From CBDDKS01 sp965230335 (GTDB lineage: Bacteria > Pseudomonadota > Gammaproteobacteria > Enterobacterales > Kangiellaceae): a DNA stretch of 64,000 nt. The stretch is from assembly GCA_965230335.1 (NCBI GenBank), contig CBDDKS010000006.1, positions 744,001-808,000 on the forward strand. The letters are read 5' to 3'. How positions within the stretch are numbered: the stretch's first letter is position 1; the number at the start of each line of letters is the position of its first letter. Positions 1 to 9,800 of the stretch are shown here, piece after piece. The position numbers were made by a program, and so were the translations under genes. A model generated the notes under the pieces. It was not told the origin of the DNA, did no database searches, and was given only the letters and a program-made list of their open reading frames with translations.

Positions 1-1242
1 TGGTACCAATTTATCGGCTGCATTAAAACTTTGGAAATAACGATCACTGGAACCCTGCTTTTGTGACATGGCGCCAAGAGATCCCATACCACGATAGGAT
101 TTATAGGATCGCCCCTGGTATAACTCTACTTCACCTGGTGCTTCTTCTGTACCTGCAAACATACTCCCAACCATTACCAGATGTGCTCCTGCGGCAATTG
201 CTTTACACATATCACCCGAATAACGAATACCGCCATCGGCAATTAATGGTATCCCTTTTTTCTTCAAGGCCATGGACACTTGTGCAACAGCAGTAATTTG
301 TGGCACACCCACACCGGTAACAATACGGGTTGTACAAATGGAACCTGGGCCTATACCCACTTTAACGCCATCAGCACCGGCATCAACTAACGCCAAAGCA
401 CCGTCTTTTGTCGCCACGTTACCACCAATCACTTGAAGATCGGGATGCTTTGATTTTAACCAACGCACTTTATCCAATACCAATTGAGAATGACCATGTG
501 AGGTATCCACCAAAATAACATCGACACCTGCTGTCATTAATGCATCAACACGTGCTTCTGTATCTGGTCCGGTACCAATAGCAGCACCCACTCTTAAATG
601 ACCATATTCGTCTTTACTGGCTTGAGGTTTATCTTCTGCTTTTTGAATATCTTTTACTGTAATTAAGCCCTTTAAATGAAATTGATCATCCACCATCAAT
701 ATTTTTTCTATACGATGCTTATGCATCAAAGATAAAACTTCGGCCGTTTCTGCACCTTCTTGTACCGTCACCAATCTGTCTTTAGGTGTCATCACCGTGG
801 ATACCGGCCGGTCAAGATGTGTTTCAAAACGCACATCTCTACTGGTAACAATACCAATAAGCTCCTGACCATCAACAACAGGCACACCTGATATGCCATT
901 CTCTGCGGTCAAGGCTTTGAGCTGGCCTATGGTTAAATTAGGAGAAACGGTAATAGGATCATTCACAACACCACTTTCGAATTTCTTTACCTTGCGAACT
1001 TCTTCAGCCTGTTGTTCAACCCCTATATTTTTATGGATAAATCCCATACCACCTTCCTGCGCCAAGCTGATTGCAAGACGGGATTCGGTAACTGTATCCA
1101 TAGCCGCAGAAACCAAAGGGATATTTAATTTTATTTCACGCGTTAATTGCGTTTCCAGTTTAGCGGAATGTGGTAATACGGTAGAATGAGCCGGCACCAA
1201 CAACACATCGTCAAATGTCAGTGCCTCCTGAATAATTTGCAT
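1..1242 (-). CDS. guaB: IMP dehydrogenase (3' end beyond window)
   Basis: Oxidises IMP to XMP with NAD+, the committed step of GMP synthesis in the cytoplasm. Reading the minus strand from the ATG at 1242 gives an open frame of 414 codons running off the left edge; the family is about 488 residues, so roughly the last 70 are missing. Visible are the N-terminal LTFDDVLLVPAHS motif, the CBS pair region (around residues 95-200), the GADGVKVGIGPGSICTTR catalytic loop with the active-site Cys, and the following GVGVPQ. The gene is divergent from xseA across about 75 bp, the arrangement also found in E. coli. guaA, its usual downstream partner, would lie outside the window. I see no strong ribosome binding site. 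Confidence 0.97.
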   Translation of the reverse strand, partial: MQIIQEALTFDDVLLVPAHSTVLPHSAKLETQLTREIKLNIPLVSAAMDTVTESRLAISLAQEGGMGFIHKNIGVEQQAEEVRKVKKFESGVVNDPITVSPNLTIGQLKALTAENGISGVPVVDGQELIGIVTSRDVRFETHLDRPVSTVMTPKDRLVTVQEGAETAEVLSLMHKHRIEKILMVDDQFHLKGLITVKDIQKAEDKPQASKDEYGHLRVGAAIGTGPDTEARVDALMTAGVDVILVDTSHGHSQLVLDKVRWLKSKHPDLQVIGGNVATKDGALALVDAGADGVKVGIGPGSICTTRIVTGVGVPQITAVAQVSMALKKKGIPLIADGGIRYSGDMCKAIAAGAHLVMVGSMFAGTEEAPGEVELYQGRSYKSYRGMGSLGAMSQKQGSSDRYFQSFNAADKLVP

Positions 1243-1317
1243 AATCAAACAACCCAATACAGATAAACGGTCGAAAAACCAAAGCGGGATTGTAACATCT
1301 TACTAAAAGCCTAAACA

Positions 1318-2748
1318 ATGCTTGAGCCTTTACTACAGCCTAATACGCCATCAGAACGACGTTATCTCACCATCACTCAGCTCAATCATATGAGCAAAGT
1401 CGCTTTGGAACGTCATGTAGGTGATGTTTGGGTCACAGGTGAACTCAGTGGATTTAAAGCTCAACATGCTTCCGGGCATTGGTATTTCTCCCTGAAAGAC
1501 GACAAATCACAAATTGCCTGCGCTATGTTTAAGGGCAGAAATCGACAGGTTCATTTTCAACCTGAAGATGGTCAAAAACTCTTGATCAAGGCCAAAGTAA
1601 CCCTCTATGAGCCTCGTGGCAGTTATCAACTCATTGTCGAGCGCATGGAGCCCGATGGACTTGGCAGTCTGCAAATTCAATTTGAACAGCTCAAAAAACG
1701 TTTGTCAGAAGAAGGATTATTTGATGCTGAATCCAAAAAAGAATTACCTGAGCTGCCCAAAACCGTGGCTTTGGTAACATCGCCTTCGGGTGCTGTTATT
1801 CGTGATGTCATTACGGTGATGAAACGCCGCTTCCCACTCACCGACATTATTGTTTATCCAGTCCAGGTTCAAGGCGCCCAAGCCCATACCCATATTATTC
1901 AAGCCATTGAACAAATTAACCAAACACATCGTTGTGATCTTATTCTGCTGGCCCGGGGGGGTGGTTCTCTCGAAGATCTCTGGTGTTTTAATGAAGAATC
2001 GCTTGCCTACGCGATTTATCACAGTGAATTACCCATCATTTCAGCCATTGGCCATGAAACAGATTTTACCATTGCGGACTTTGTTGCCGATAAACGGGCA
2101 CCAACCCCATCTGCTGCGGCAGAAATGATAACACCCGATAGTGAACAATTGTGCCAGATGCTGGATCATTATCTGGAAAATCTGTTAATGCATATAACCG
2201 ATTATCTAGAGAATGCAGCAACCCAAATTTATACTCTGTCTCTTCAAATCAATGATCCCAGCAACCTGCTCAAGCTATACCAGGAAAAACTGCAAAGACA
2301 CTATCACACACTGCTTTCTCGTCATTCGCATATTCTTTATGAAAAAACACAACGCCTTTCAGAATTACAACAACGTCTGATTCAACAGGAACCCAAACTT
2401 TTACTCACAAAGTTTTTTACCGAACATCATCATTTAACACAACGACTGGCTAAAAGCATGGTTTATTATTTACAAAAACAACAACAACGTCTGTTATCCA
2501 ATAGCAGACAATTGCATGCTATCAGCCCTTTAGCCACTTTGGAGCGTGGTTATTCCATTACTAAAAAAAATAATCAGGTTGTTTATTCCATAAAACATGT
2601 AAACGAAGGTGACACATTAGAAACTCAAACGTCAGATGGTGTCATCATGAGTCAAGTCACTTCATTAGATGATTTAGACAGTTTAGATAATACCACCCAG
2701 AACCCGCTCAAAAAACCAATAGCTACCAATAACACCAATAATGATTGA
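1318..2748 (+). CDS. xseA: Exodeoxyribonuclease VII large subunit
   Basis: Large catalytic subunit of exonuclease VII, which degrades single-stranded DNA together with XseB. The 476-residue product has the N-terminal OB-fold nucleic-acid domain (about residues 20-115, with VWVTGELSGF and SGHWYFSLKD), then the catalytic domain with VALVTSPSGAVIRD, DLILLARGGGSLEDLW and AIGHETDFTIADFVAD, and a long coiled-coil C-terminal half. Length is slightly above the usual 440-460. The last 22 codons overlap the convergent HupE-like gene by 66 bp; this Asn/Thr-rich tail lies past the conserved GYSI-containing C-terminal region and may be an acquired extension. xseB is not in the window. Confidence 0.97.
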   Translation: MLEPLLQPNTPSERRYLTITQLNHMSKVALERHVGDVWVTGELSGFKAQHASGHWYFSLKDDKSQIACAMFKGRNRQVHFQPEDGQKLLIKAKVTLYEPRGSYQLIVERMEPDGLGSLQIQFEQLKKRLSEEGLFDAESKKELPELPKTVALVTSPSGAVIRDVITVMKRRFPLTDIIVYPVQVQGAQAHTHIIQAIEQINQTHRCDLILLARGGGSLEDLWCFNEESLAYAIYHSELPIISAIGHETDFTIADFVADKRAPTPSAAAEMITPDSEQLCQMLDHYLENLLMHITDYLENAATQIYTLSLQINDPSNLLKLYQEKLQRHYHTLLSRHSHILYEKTQRLSELQQRLIQQEPKLLLTKFFTEHHHLTQRLAKSMVYYLQKQQQRLLSNSRQLHAISPLATLERGYSITKKNNQVVYSIKHVNEGDTLETQTSDGVIMSQVTSLDDLDSLDNTTQNPLKKPIATNNTNND

Positions 2749-3450
2749 ACAAGGTATCTGGATCCATTGGCGATAATGATTTTTTTTATAGATTCGCCAG
2801 TAAAGAAAAATACAAAATGCCAGTAATACAACCAGCAACTGACCTAACTCTACACCAATATTAAATGCCACCAACGAAGGAATGAGTGCTTTTTGAGAAA
2901 AACCGCCTTCAATAAACATGGTAGCAAAGCCCAATCCATGCAATAACCCAAATAAAAACACAAATCCATATTGATAACCTGAGGCACTTTTCTTAAACAC
3001 ATTTTCATAAGCAATATAAACAATGGATAATGCAATGAGTGGTTCGACAATACTACTGGATATTTTAACAATGCCTAATACCGCCAAAGCCAATGTTAAG
3101 GTATGAGCTAATGTAAATAGTGAGATAAGCCAAAACAGCCGTTTAATCAATAAGGTGGAAAAAAATAATCCCAGTACAAATAAAATATGATCGATGCCTT
3201 TTGGAATAATATGTTCAAACCCTTTTTGTAAATACACAGTCATCAGTGTCTGCCAATCCATGGAGTTCAGTATTCTTAATTGACGTCGTTTGAGTGCAGC
3301 TTTAAATTCTTCATCCTGAACCGATGTATCAAATTGCATTTCACCCTGCTCAATATCCAATAGAATATCTTCATCTTGCGGATGAGCCAACCCATTATTG
3401 GATAAACCTATCAACAAGCTCAATACTATAAGAAAACGAAATCGAATCAA
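2683..3450 (-). CDS. HupE/UreJ family membrane protein (copy 1)
   Basis: 255 residues with an N-terminal signal peptide (ends near LAHPQDED), a short periplasmic segment and about six to seven membrane helices. The family signatures GIDHILFVLGLFF, FTLAHTLTLALA, HGLGFA and FNIGVELGQ are all present; the His residues in these helices are the likely metal-binding sites. HupE/UreJ proteins are described as nickel or cobalt permeases in some bacteria, but no hydrogenase or urease genes are in this window, so substrate is unknown. The C-terminus (WFFERVLGG) matches that of the second copy at 16.4-17.4 kb (WVFERSLGG), so the 66 bp overlapping xseA really codes for this protein. Confidence 0.85.
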   Translation of the reverse strand: MIRFRFLIVLSLLIGLSNNGLAHPQDEDILLDIEQGEMQFDTSVQDEEFKAALKRRQLRILNSMDWQTLMTVYLQKGFEHIIPKGIDHILFVLGLFFSTLLIKRLFWLISLFTLAHTLTLALAVLGIVKISSSIVEPLIALSIVYIAYENVFKKSASGYQYGFVFLFGLLHGLGFATMFIEGGFSQKALIPSLVAFNIGVELGQLLVVLLAFCIFLYWRIYKKNHYRQWIQIPCSIIIGVIGSYWFFERVLGGII

Positions 3451-3474
3451 TGGAGCATCTATCTAATCATCAAT

Positions 3475-3520
3475 AAAAGCGAAAGCATTATTGCTCATTG
3501 AACAAAGTGCTTTCGCTTTT
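3475..3520 (-). terminator. Hairpin terminator after the M3 peptidase gene
   Basis: Perfect 13-bp stem (AAAAGCGAAAGCA at 3475-3487 against TGCTTTCGCTTTT at 3508-3520) with a 20-nt loop. Read leftward it ends in a short T run, fitting termination of the peptidase transcript before the HupE-like gene; read rightward the stem also closes on Ts. Confidence 0.65.
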
Positions 3521-3565
3521 AAAAAAAATAACACACTGGCTATTTAATAATGACTTCCGTTCAAA

Positions 3566-5821
3566 TTAATCTTTTGAACCATCCAATCCTCGTACTTTTA
3601 ACAAGGCATCAATCTTCGGTTCTCTTCCACGGAATTTTTTATACAAGGTCATCGCCTCTTCTGTGCTGCCTTTCTCCAAAATATGTTCTCGGTATTTTTT
3701 AGCCAATGTTGGATTAAACAAATCACCGGATTCTTTAAATGCTGCAAAACCATCTGAATCCAGTACTGCGGACCAGATATACGCATAATAACCCGCTGAA
3801 TATCCCTCAGCACTTGAAAAAATATGTGCAAAATAGGTTGAACGGTATCGCGGTGCAATCTCTGAAATCAAACCATATTTGTTCATCACAATATTTTCAA
3901 AATCATTGGCATCCTCAACCTGAGTATTGGACTGCACATGCCAATCCATATCCAATAAAGAAGCGGCCAAATATTCTGTATTCGCAAAACCCTGATTAAA
4001 TTTCGCTGATTTTTGTATTTTTTGAATCAGCTCATCGGGCATTACTTCGCCGGTTTTGTAATGCTTTGCATAAGTTTTTAACACACTGGGTTCACCTGCC
4101 CAGTGCTCCATAATTTGAGCAGGAAACTCTGTATAATCACGTGGTCCACTGGTACCTGCCTGACTGGGGTATTTTGTATTGGTCACTAAACCATGCAATC
4201 CATGTCCAAATTCATGATATAACGTCGTAACATGTTCAAAACTTAATAATGCGGGTGTGTCACCGACAGGTGGTGGAAAGTTAAATACATTAACAATTAT
4301 AGGGCGCTTCACACCATCCAGATTGGATTGAGCTTTATAGCTGCTCATCCAGGCCCCGCCACGCTTGGTTGAGCGCGTAAAATAATCGGCCATATAAATT
4401 CCTAAATGACTACCATCTTTATCTTTTACTTCCCAAACACGGACATCAGGGTGATAAATTGGTAAATCATTGCGCTCTGTAAATGTAAGACCCCACAAAC
4501 GCTTGGCAACATTAAATGCACCGTCAATCACATTATCTAATTCTAAATAAGGTTTGATACTGGCTTCATCCAATGCATATTTTTTTTGTCTCACTTTTTC
4601 AGAGTAATACCACCAGTCCCACCCTGCCAATTTAAACTCATGATCTTCAGCTTCAATCATGGCCTGCATATCAACAACTTCTTGTTTTGCTCTCGCTAAA
4701 GCCGGTTTCCAAAGTTGGGATAACAAATCATAAACACCTTTTGGTGTCTTAGCCATACGTTCTTCCAAAACATAATGAGCATGTGTTTCATAACCTAACA
4801 ACTTGGCTTTTTCTGCACGCAAAAAAGCAATTCTGGATACAATAAATTTATTGTCTTTGTCATTATTGTTATCACCTCGATTAATATAGGCTTTATAAAG
4901 CTGCTCTCGCAAATCACGTCGAGTTGAATAGGTTAAAAACGGATACATACTGCTTCTATGTGGTGTAAACACATATTTATTTTTATATTTTGCCTTTTCA
5001 TCAGGTGAAGCGCCTTTTTTCTGCTTCTCTTTTGCTGAACTTGCCGCTGCCGCAATAATATCATCGGGCAAACCGTCTAAATCTTTTTTATCTAATACCA
5101 ATTCAAATGCATTGGTTTCAGCCAATAAGTTCTGTGAAAAATTCACCGTTAATTCAGAAACTTCCTTATTAATAGCAATCAACTTCTCCTTTTTTTCTCC
5201 TTTTAATAAAGCACCACTACGAACAAAACCTTTATAGGTATCTCTTAAAAGCTTTTGTTGTACACCATCCAATCCCAAACTATCACGTTGCTGCCATAGT
5301 TGGTTAATACGGGCAAATAATTTCTCGTTTAAACTAATCTTGTCAAAATGAGCAGAAAGAATAGGCGACATTTCACGCTCTAAAGCCTGTAACTCAGGAT
5401 TCGTGTGTGCTCCCTTTATATTGTAATAAACACGACTGACTTTATTTAAGAGTTTCCCGCTACGTTCCATCATTTCAATCGTATTGGCAAAACTTGGTTT
5501 TTCTTGATTCTGAATAATACGATCAATATCAGCCAAATGTGCTTTCATGCCTTCTTCAAATGCCGGTTTATAATGCTTCATCTTAATCGCTTTAAACGGA
5601 GGCATTTCAAATGGGGTTTTGTAATCGTTAAAAAAAGGATTATCTGCCATGTTTTTATGAGTAGATGGTTCATTGGTTGATTTTGCAGATTCGTCTGACT
5701 TTTGACTACTGGAATCTACAGATTGTGTTGTATCATCTTTTGTCCCAGAATCAGAACAGCTCACTAAAATCAAGGACCCAAAGCCCAATAATAACGTTGA
5801 TAAAAAAGAAAGTCTTATCAT
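3566..5821 (-). CDS. M3 family metallopeptidase lipoprotein (Dcp-like)
   Basis: Zinc peptidase of the thimet oligopeptidase/peptidyl-dipeptidase Dcp family, which trims short peptides. The 751-residue product begins with a lipoprotein signal (LILVSC, lipidated Cys near residue 22), then a Ser/Thr/Lys-rich linker and the M3 catalytic fold. The zinc motif HEFGH is at about residues 536-540, followed by the third-ligand region TEFPAQIMEHW. Dcp in E. coli is about 680 residues and not a lipoprotein, so this belongs to the exported subgroup probably tethered in the periplasm. It stands alone, followed by a hairpin terminator. Substrates cannot be inferred. Confidence 0.93.
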   Translation of the reverse strand: MIRLSFLSTLLLGFGSLILVSCSDSGTKDDTTQSVDSSSQKSDESAKSTNEPSTHKNMADNPFFNDYKTPFEMPPFKAIKMKHYKPAFEEGMKAHLADIDRIIQNQEKPSFANTIEMMERSGKLLNKVSRVYYNIKGAHTNPELQALEREMSPILSAHFDKISLNEKLFARINQLWQQRDSLGLDGVQQKLLRDTYKGFVRSGALLKGEKKEKLIAINKEVSELTVNFSQNLLAETNAFELVLDKKDLDGLPDDIIAAAASSAKEKQKKGASPDEKAKYKNKYVFTPHRSSMYPFLTYSTRRDLREQLYKAYINRGDNNNDKDNKFIVSRIAFLRAEKAKLLGYETHAHYVLEERMAKTPKGVYDLLSQLWKPALARAKQEVVDMQAMIEAEDHEFKLAGWDWWYYSEKVRQKKYALDEASIKPYLELDNVIDGAFNVAKRLWGLTFTERNDLPIYHPDVRVWEVKDKDGSHLGIYMADYFTRSTKRGGAWMSSYKAQSNLDGVKRPIIVNVFNFPPPVGDTPALLSFEHVTTLYHEFGHGLHGLVTNTKYPSQAGTSGPRDYTEFPAQIMEHWAGEPSVLKTYAKHYKTGEVMPDELIQKIQKSAKFNQGFANTEYLAASLLDMDWHVQSNTQVEDANDFENIVMNKYGLISEIAPRYRSTYFAHIFSSAEGYSAGYYAYIWSAVLDSDGFAAFKESGDLFNPTLAKKYREHILEKGSTEEAMTLYKKFRGREPKIDALLKVRGLDGSKD

Positions 5822-6048
5822 TTGAGAAGCGCCTCACGTTTTAACAGAGTTTATTGATGCGCATGCTACCTGAAGATGCTTTAAGACACAAATCAGCTCA
5901 AGCTAGACTGATTATATTATTTCAATATAAGATATTTTAAAGAGACTCAAAGTATAGAATTCCATGACCCAACCAATGGCTTAAGGTTTAGGGAGCATTC
6001 CAATGATTAAAACTGCCTGGGTTTTATTGCAAAAGCAAGAAAACTTTA

Positions 6049-6169
6049 AAATACAGTCAGTTTAACTTTACCCCCTGTCTGTAGTGCATTAACAAGATGA
6101 ATTAACGGTTTAGCCGACCTGCTTTAAACTCGTATTGGACAAGATAATTAATATCGACTGACTGTATTT
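6049..6169. repeat. Inverted-repeat bounded 121-bp segment (possible MITE)
   Basis: In the 571-bp gene-free stretch 5822-6392, a 13-nt sequence AAATACAGTCAGT at 6049-6061 is repeated inverted at 6157-6169. Nothing between codes for protein. The core TACAGTC/GACTGTA is also the arm of a short palindrome at 25624-25646 at the end of an IS3-family relic, so a non-autonomous element is possible. The rest of 5822-6392 holds no recognisable gene. Confidence 0.3.
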
Positions 6170-6392
6170 GAGTGAGTAGGTGCGGTTATCATCTGGAGCC
6201 TTTGGTTATATTCACAACCAAAATAACGAGCTCGTATATATGTCAGCACTATACTTTTTACTAAACCAGATTCGTTAGTTGGCAATACAGATAGAAAAAA
6301 TCAATCTATAAAAATCAGAAAAAATTCTGGTTACCGCTTTGTTATGCTTGACTTAACACCGGTGTCCATATATGTCCATTACTGTTCTTTGA

Positions 6393-6851
6393 TTATAGAT
6401 TTCTTTTCCACTTATATAATGCGCTTCGAATACAACTGCTAATCCAAGGCTCGCAGTAATACCTCCCAGAATAAACTTTTTCAAGCTCATCCAGAGTCAA
6501 CTCCCTGGGCGTGTTTTCATTCAACACTATCATTTCCACATCTGAATAATCTAATTTTTCAGCTCTTTTTAAACATACCTGTTCTTTAACTTCCCTATTA
6601 AGAAAACTAAGTAATGTCTCTAGTTCAAGCTCATATTTCTTAATATAACTACTGATAAGTAGCCTTCCCTCTACATCGTATAAATAGCGTAAGGCTTCTG
6701 CTAAATCGTTTTTGCTTACGTTATCGCTGGGAATCCAACTCACACTACCAGTACTTTCATTGAAAGATCTTTTAACAAGTAATCCAGATTTACTTTTCAA
6801 CTCCATTTTATCTGCAGATAAATGCCACTCATTACTTTTATTAATAATCAC
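6393..6851 (-). CDS. Candidate immunity protein for the Rhs toxin
   Basis: Small acidic-to-neutral protein, not recognised as a known family; no signal peptide or membrane segment, so cytoplasmic. Position immediately 3' of the Rhs toxin tip is the classic place for a cognate immunity gene. Start choice: an ATG-started frame (6908) would overlap the toxin by 43 bp; a GTG at 6866 overlaps the toxin stop by one base (TAGTG); a GTG at 6851 has GGAG at 6861-6864, nine bases upstream, and I prefer it (152 residues, starting with Ile-Ile-Asn-Lys after the initiator). Codon use is AT-rich like the toxin tip. The function is inferred only from context. Confidence 0.6.
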   Translation of the reverse strand: MIINKSNEWHLSADKMELKSKSGLLVKRSFNESTGSVSWIPSDNVSKNDLAEALRYLYDVEGRLLISSYIKKYELELETLLSFLNREVKEQVCLKRAEKLDYSDVEMIVLNENTPRELTLDELEKVYSGRYYCEPWISSCIRSALYKWKRNL

Positions 6852-6865
6852 AACCGCAATCTCCA

Positions 6866-9800
6866 CTAGTGCACATATTGACTTGGAATATGGACTGGCA
6901 CAAGCCATTCGTCATCACCATACATGTTTCCATTTGGGTGAAGTACCGCAGCAGTATTAAAGGGATTAAATATTGCCATTCCTGGAGGTAATGTAATTGT
7001 GTAGACCCTTCCTCCAGATTTAGAAGCATATGCTGCCGCAGCCATATAATTTGTGGTAATTGAGATATACGGAGAGCCTCTACTATCTTGCATATGATCA
7101 AATGCTAAATCACCAAATGGTTGAGTTCTTATTATTTCAAAAGCATCTGCTTGCGTCCAGTCCCCGTCGCGAATCATGGGTGCCCAAAATTCACTTAACC
7201 CATTAACGTCTCCACGATAGTATATTTCACAATGATCTGCCCGACTATCTGCTCTTGAGTTGCTAATAGGTACTGGCGCAGTTATATCTGGCTCATCATT
7301 AAACAATTCATAAATACCAGTACCTATAGATCCTCCAAACAAAGCTTCATATCCATTAGAAATACCTGTACCAACAGCATAACCTGCAGCGAATGCTAAC
7401 CCCAATGCTATACCTGGGCTTGAAGAGGCCGCTGCTACAAACCCTCCTCCGCCAGCAGTACTTCCACCACCTGCTATGAATGTAGTTGCTGTTAAAGTGC
7501 CAGCCTCTAATCCTAGCGGATCAACAAGCTTCAGAGGATTATGACTCACATACCCATAGGTATTGATGCCTGCAACCAATCCTAACGGATCACTCTGTAA
7601 ATATCTACCCAAATTCGCATCATAATCTCGATGATGGTTATACCAACTGCCTTTTTCTGCATCCCAGTATTGCCCAGGGAAGCCAATATTAAGGCCACCT
7701 ATCTGGTCAAATAAGACAGTGCGGTCAAAGGCTTTGTTTTGTGCCTGCCAGACAGGCTGGTCATTGGTGTTGGTGACCACTTCTGGTCTGCCAAGATGGT
7801 CTGAATGAATGGTGTAGATTTGGTTGTTCTTCACCATGCCAATGAGGTCAAGACCATTGTAGATATAGTTTCTTTGTTCACTGCCTTGTTGCTCATAAAT
7901 CAGCTCTCCACCCTGGCCATAAACAAAGTAAGTGGTTTGTCCGTTGGTGACTTTCTTCGCTCTCTGCTGATTGGCATTGTAGGTGTAGGTGGCACTGGTG
8001 CTGCCTTGTGAGAAGCTGGTCATCCGATTGGCATCATTGTAGTAGTAATGCTTATTACCCTGCTGGATGATATTGCCATTGTTATCATAAAGCAGGCTTG
8101 TACCACTATGACTTAAGAGTCTGTTGCTGTTTGAATCGATGTTGTAGATAGCCGCATTGTTTTGATGAGTCCGGTTACCGTTAGCATCAAAGTTAAAGCT
8201 GGTGCTTTGATTGTATTCATTCAGTGTTGTCACTCTATCCATAGCATCATAAGTGTATGACTTGGTGGGACTGCTGCTTCCCATATTGGGGTTTTGTGGT
8301 TTGAAGCCTGTGATATTCAGGTTAGCGTCATAATCCAACCAGTGTTGAAAGATACCACCATTACCACTGTGATTACTGCCATAGGCTTTTAAGTTGTAAT
8401 CCCCATCATAGACTTTGCTCTTGATAACCTGCATGTTATTGGCCGCATAAGATTCCATAGGACCAAAGGGCAGATAGGTGGGCATATACAGGAATAAATG
8501 CCAATAACCACCATTGACGCTGCCACCGATACCGTGCAATTGTCCATTAAGACCATAACCTATCTTTTTTACAAATCCATTAGGATGGATGATTTGAGTT
8601 AAGAAACCATTGCTGTTGTAACTCCACTGAGTAGTAAAGCTCGCACCTGTGATACTGTCTGTTCTTTGTGTTAATTGGCCATGAGCATTGACGGTGTACG
8701 TCTGACTGCCGGATTCATCGGTCATTCGATACAGATAACCGATTCTTTGCGTATCATACTCATAGGTTCGTGTGATGTTGTTGCCAATATCTTCTTGAGT
8801 GACTCTTCCCAAAGCATCATATTGATAGCTTGTATTAATACCATTGGCATTCTGGCGGCTGGTCATTTGTCCAGCTGAATTATAAGCAAAGGTGGTTAAG
8901 CCCGTATCAGGACTGCTTTGACTGGTGATTTCTCCAAAGCCATTGTACACATAAGTCGTGGTATTGCCTTTCGGGTCGGTCGTTGCAATCACCTGGTCAA
9001 GATGATTGTAGGTGTAACTCGTGGTATTGCCTTCTCGATTGGTACTTGATATCAGTCTGCCTAAATCATCATAAGTGTTGGTGCTGATATTACCCTTGGC
9101 ATCTTCAACTTCTGTCACCTGATTGTTAGTGTTGTAACGGTATTTCACCGTCATGCCACCTGTACTTTGCGTTAATCGATTTAACGCATCATAGGTGTAA
9201 TTCATCTGACGGGATTCTTCAACAGCCTGTACCTGACATAAATCACCAAAGTTATTCTGGTCGTCATATCCCTGATAACCCAATGGCACAACCTGAATAT
9301 CCAAGTTGCCTGATGAGGTACCACTTTGACCAGCCAAGTATTCTCGATACTCCATCGCCTCTGCATCACTACACACTTGATGACTGACTTCACCTCGTCT
9401 CACGTTTTCACGAATAATATTAGAAGCACTGTCATAAGTGTAGTATCTCTCATGTTGAGACATCATGGGTTGATTATTGGCTAATTGTTGCAATTGCTGA
9501 ACATCAAATGCATCGTTATAAATATCGATGGGGTAATCTGTCTGACTCGGTTGATTATAATAACTGCCACCAAAATCCCAGGAATCGGTAAAGTAAAGTT
9601 CCTTGGTCAATCGATGGGCATCATCATATTCAAAACTTGTTTGTACGCCCTGAATATTTTGGCTGATAATTTGACCCACGTTATCGTAAGTAAAAGTCGA
9701 TGTTCTTTTTTGGCCATTAACATCATTTTCTCTTTTTAATAACCAACCCCGGCCATGATACGTTAGTTTATCTACGCGTCCATCAGCATGGGTAATCGTC

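Noticed and set aside
6180..6200. GGTTATCATCTG shared with 15979-15991
   Set aside because: 12-nt match with poor flanks; may be chance.
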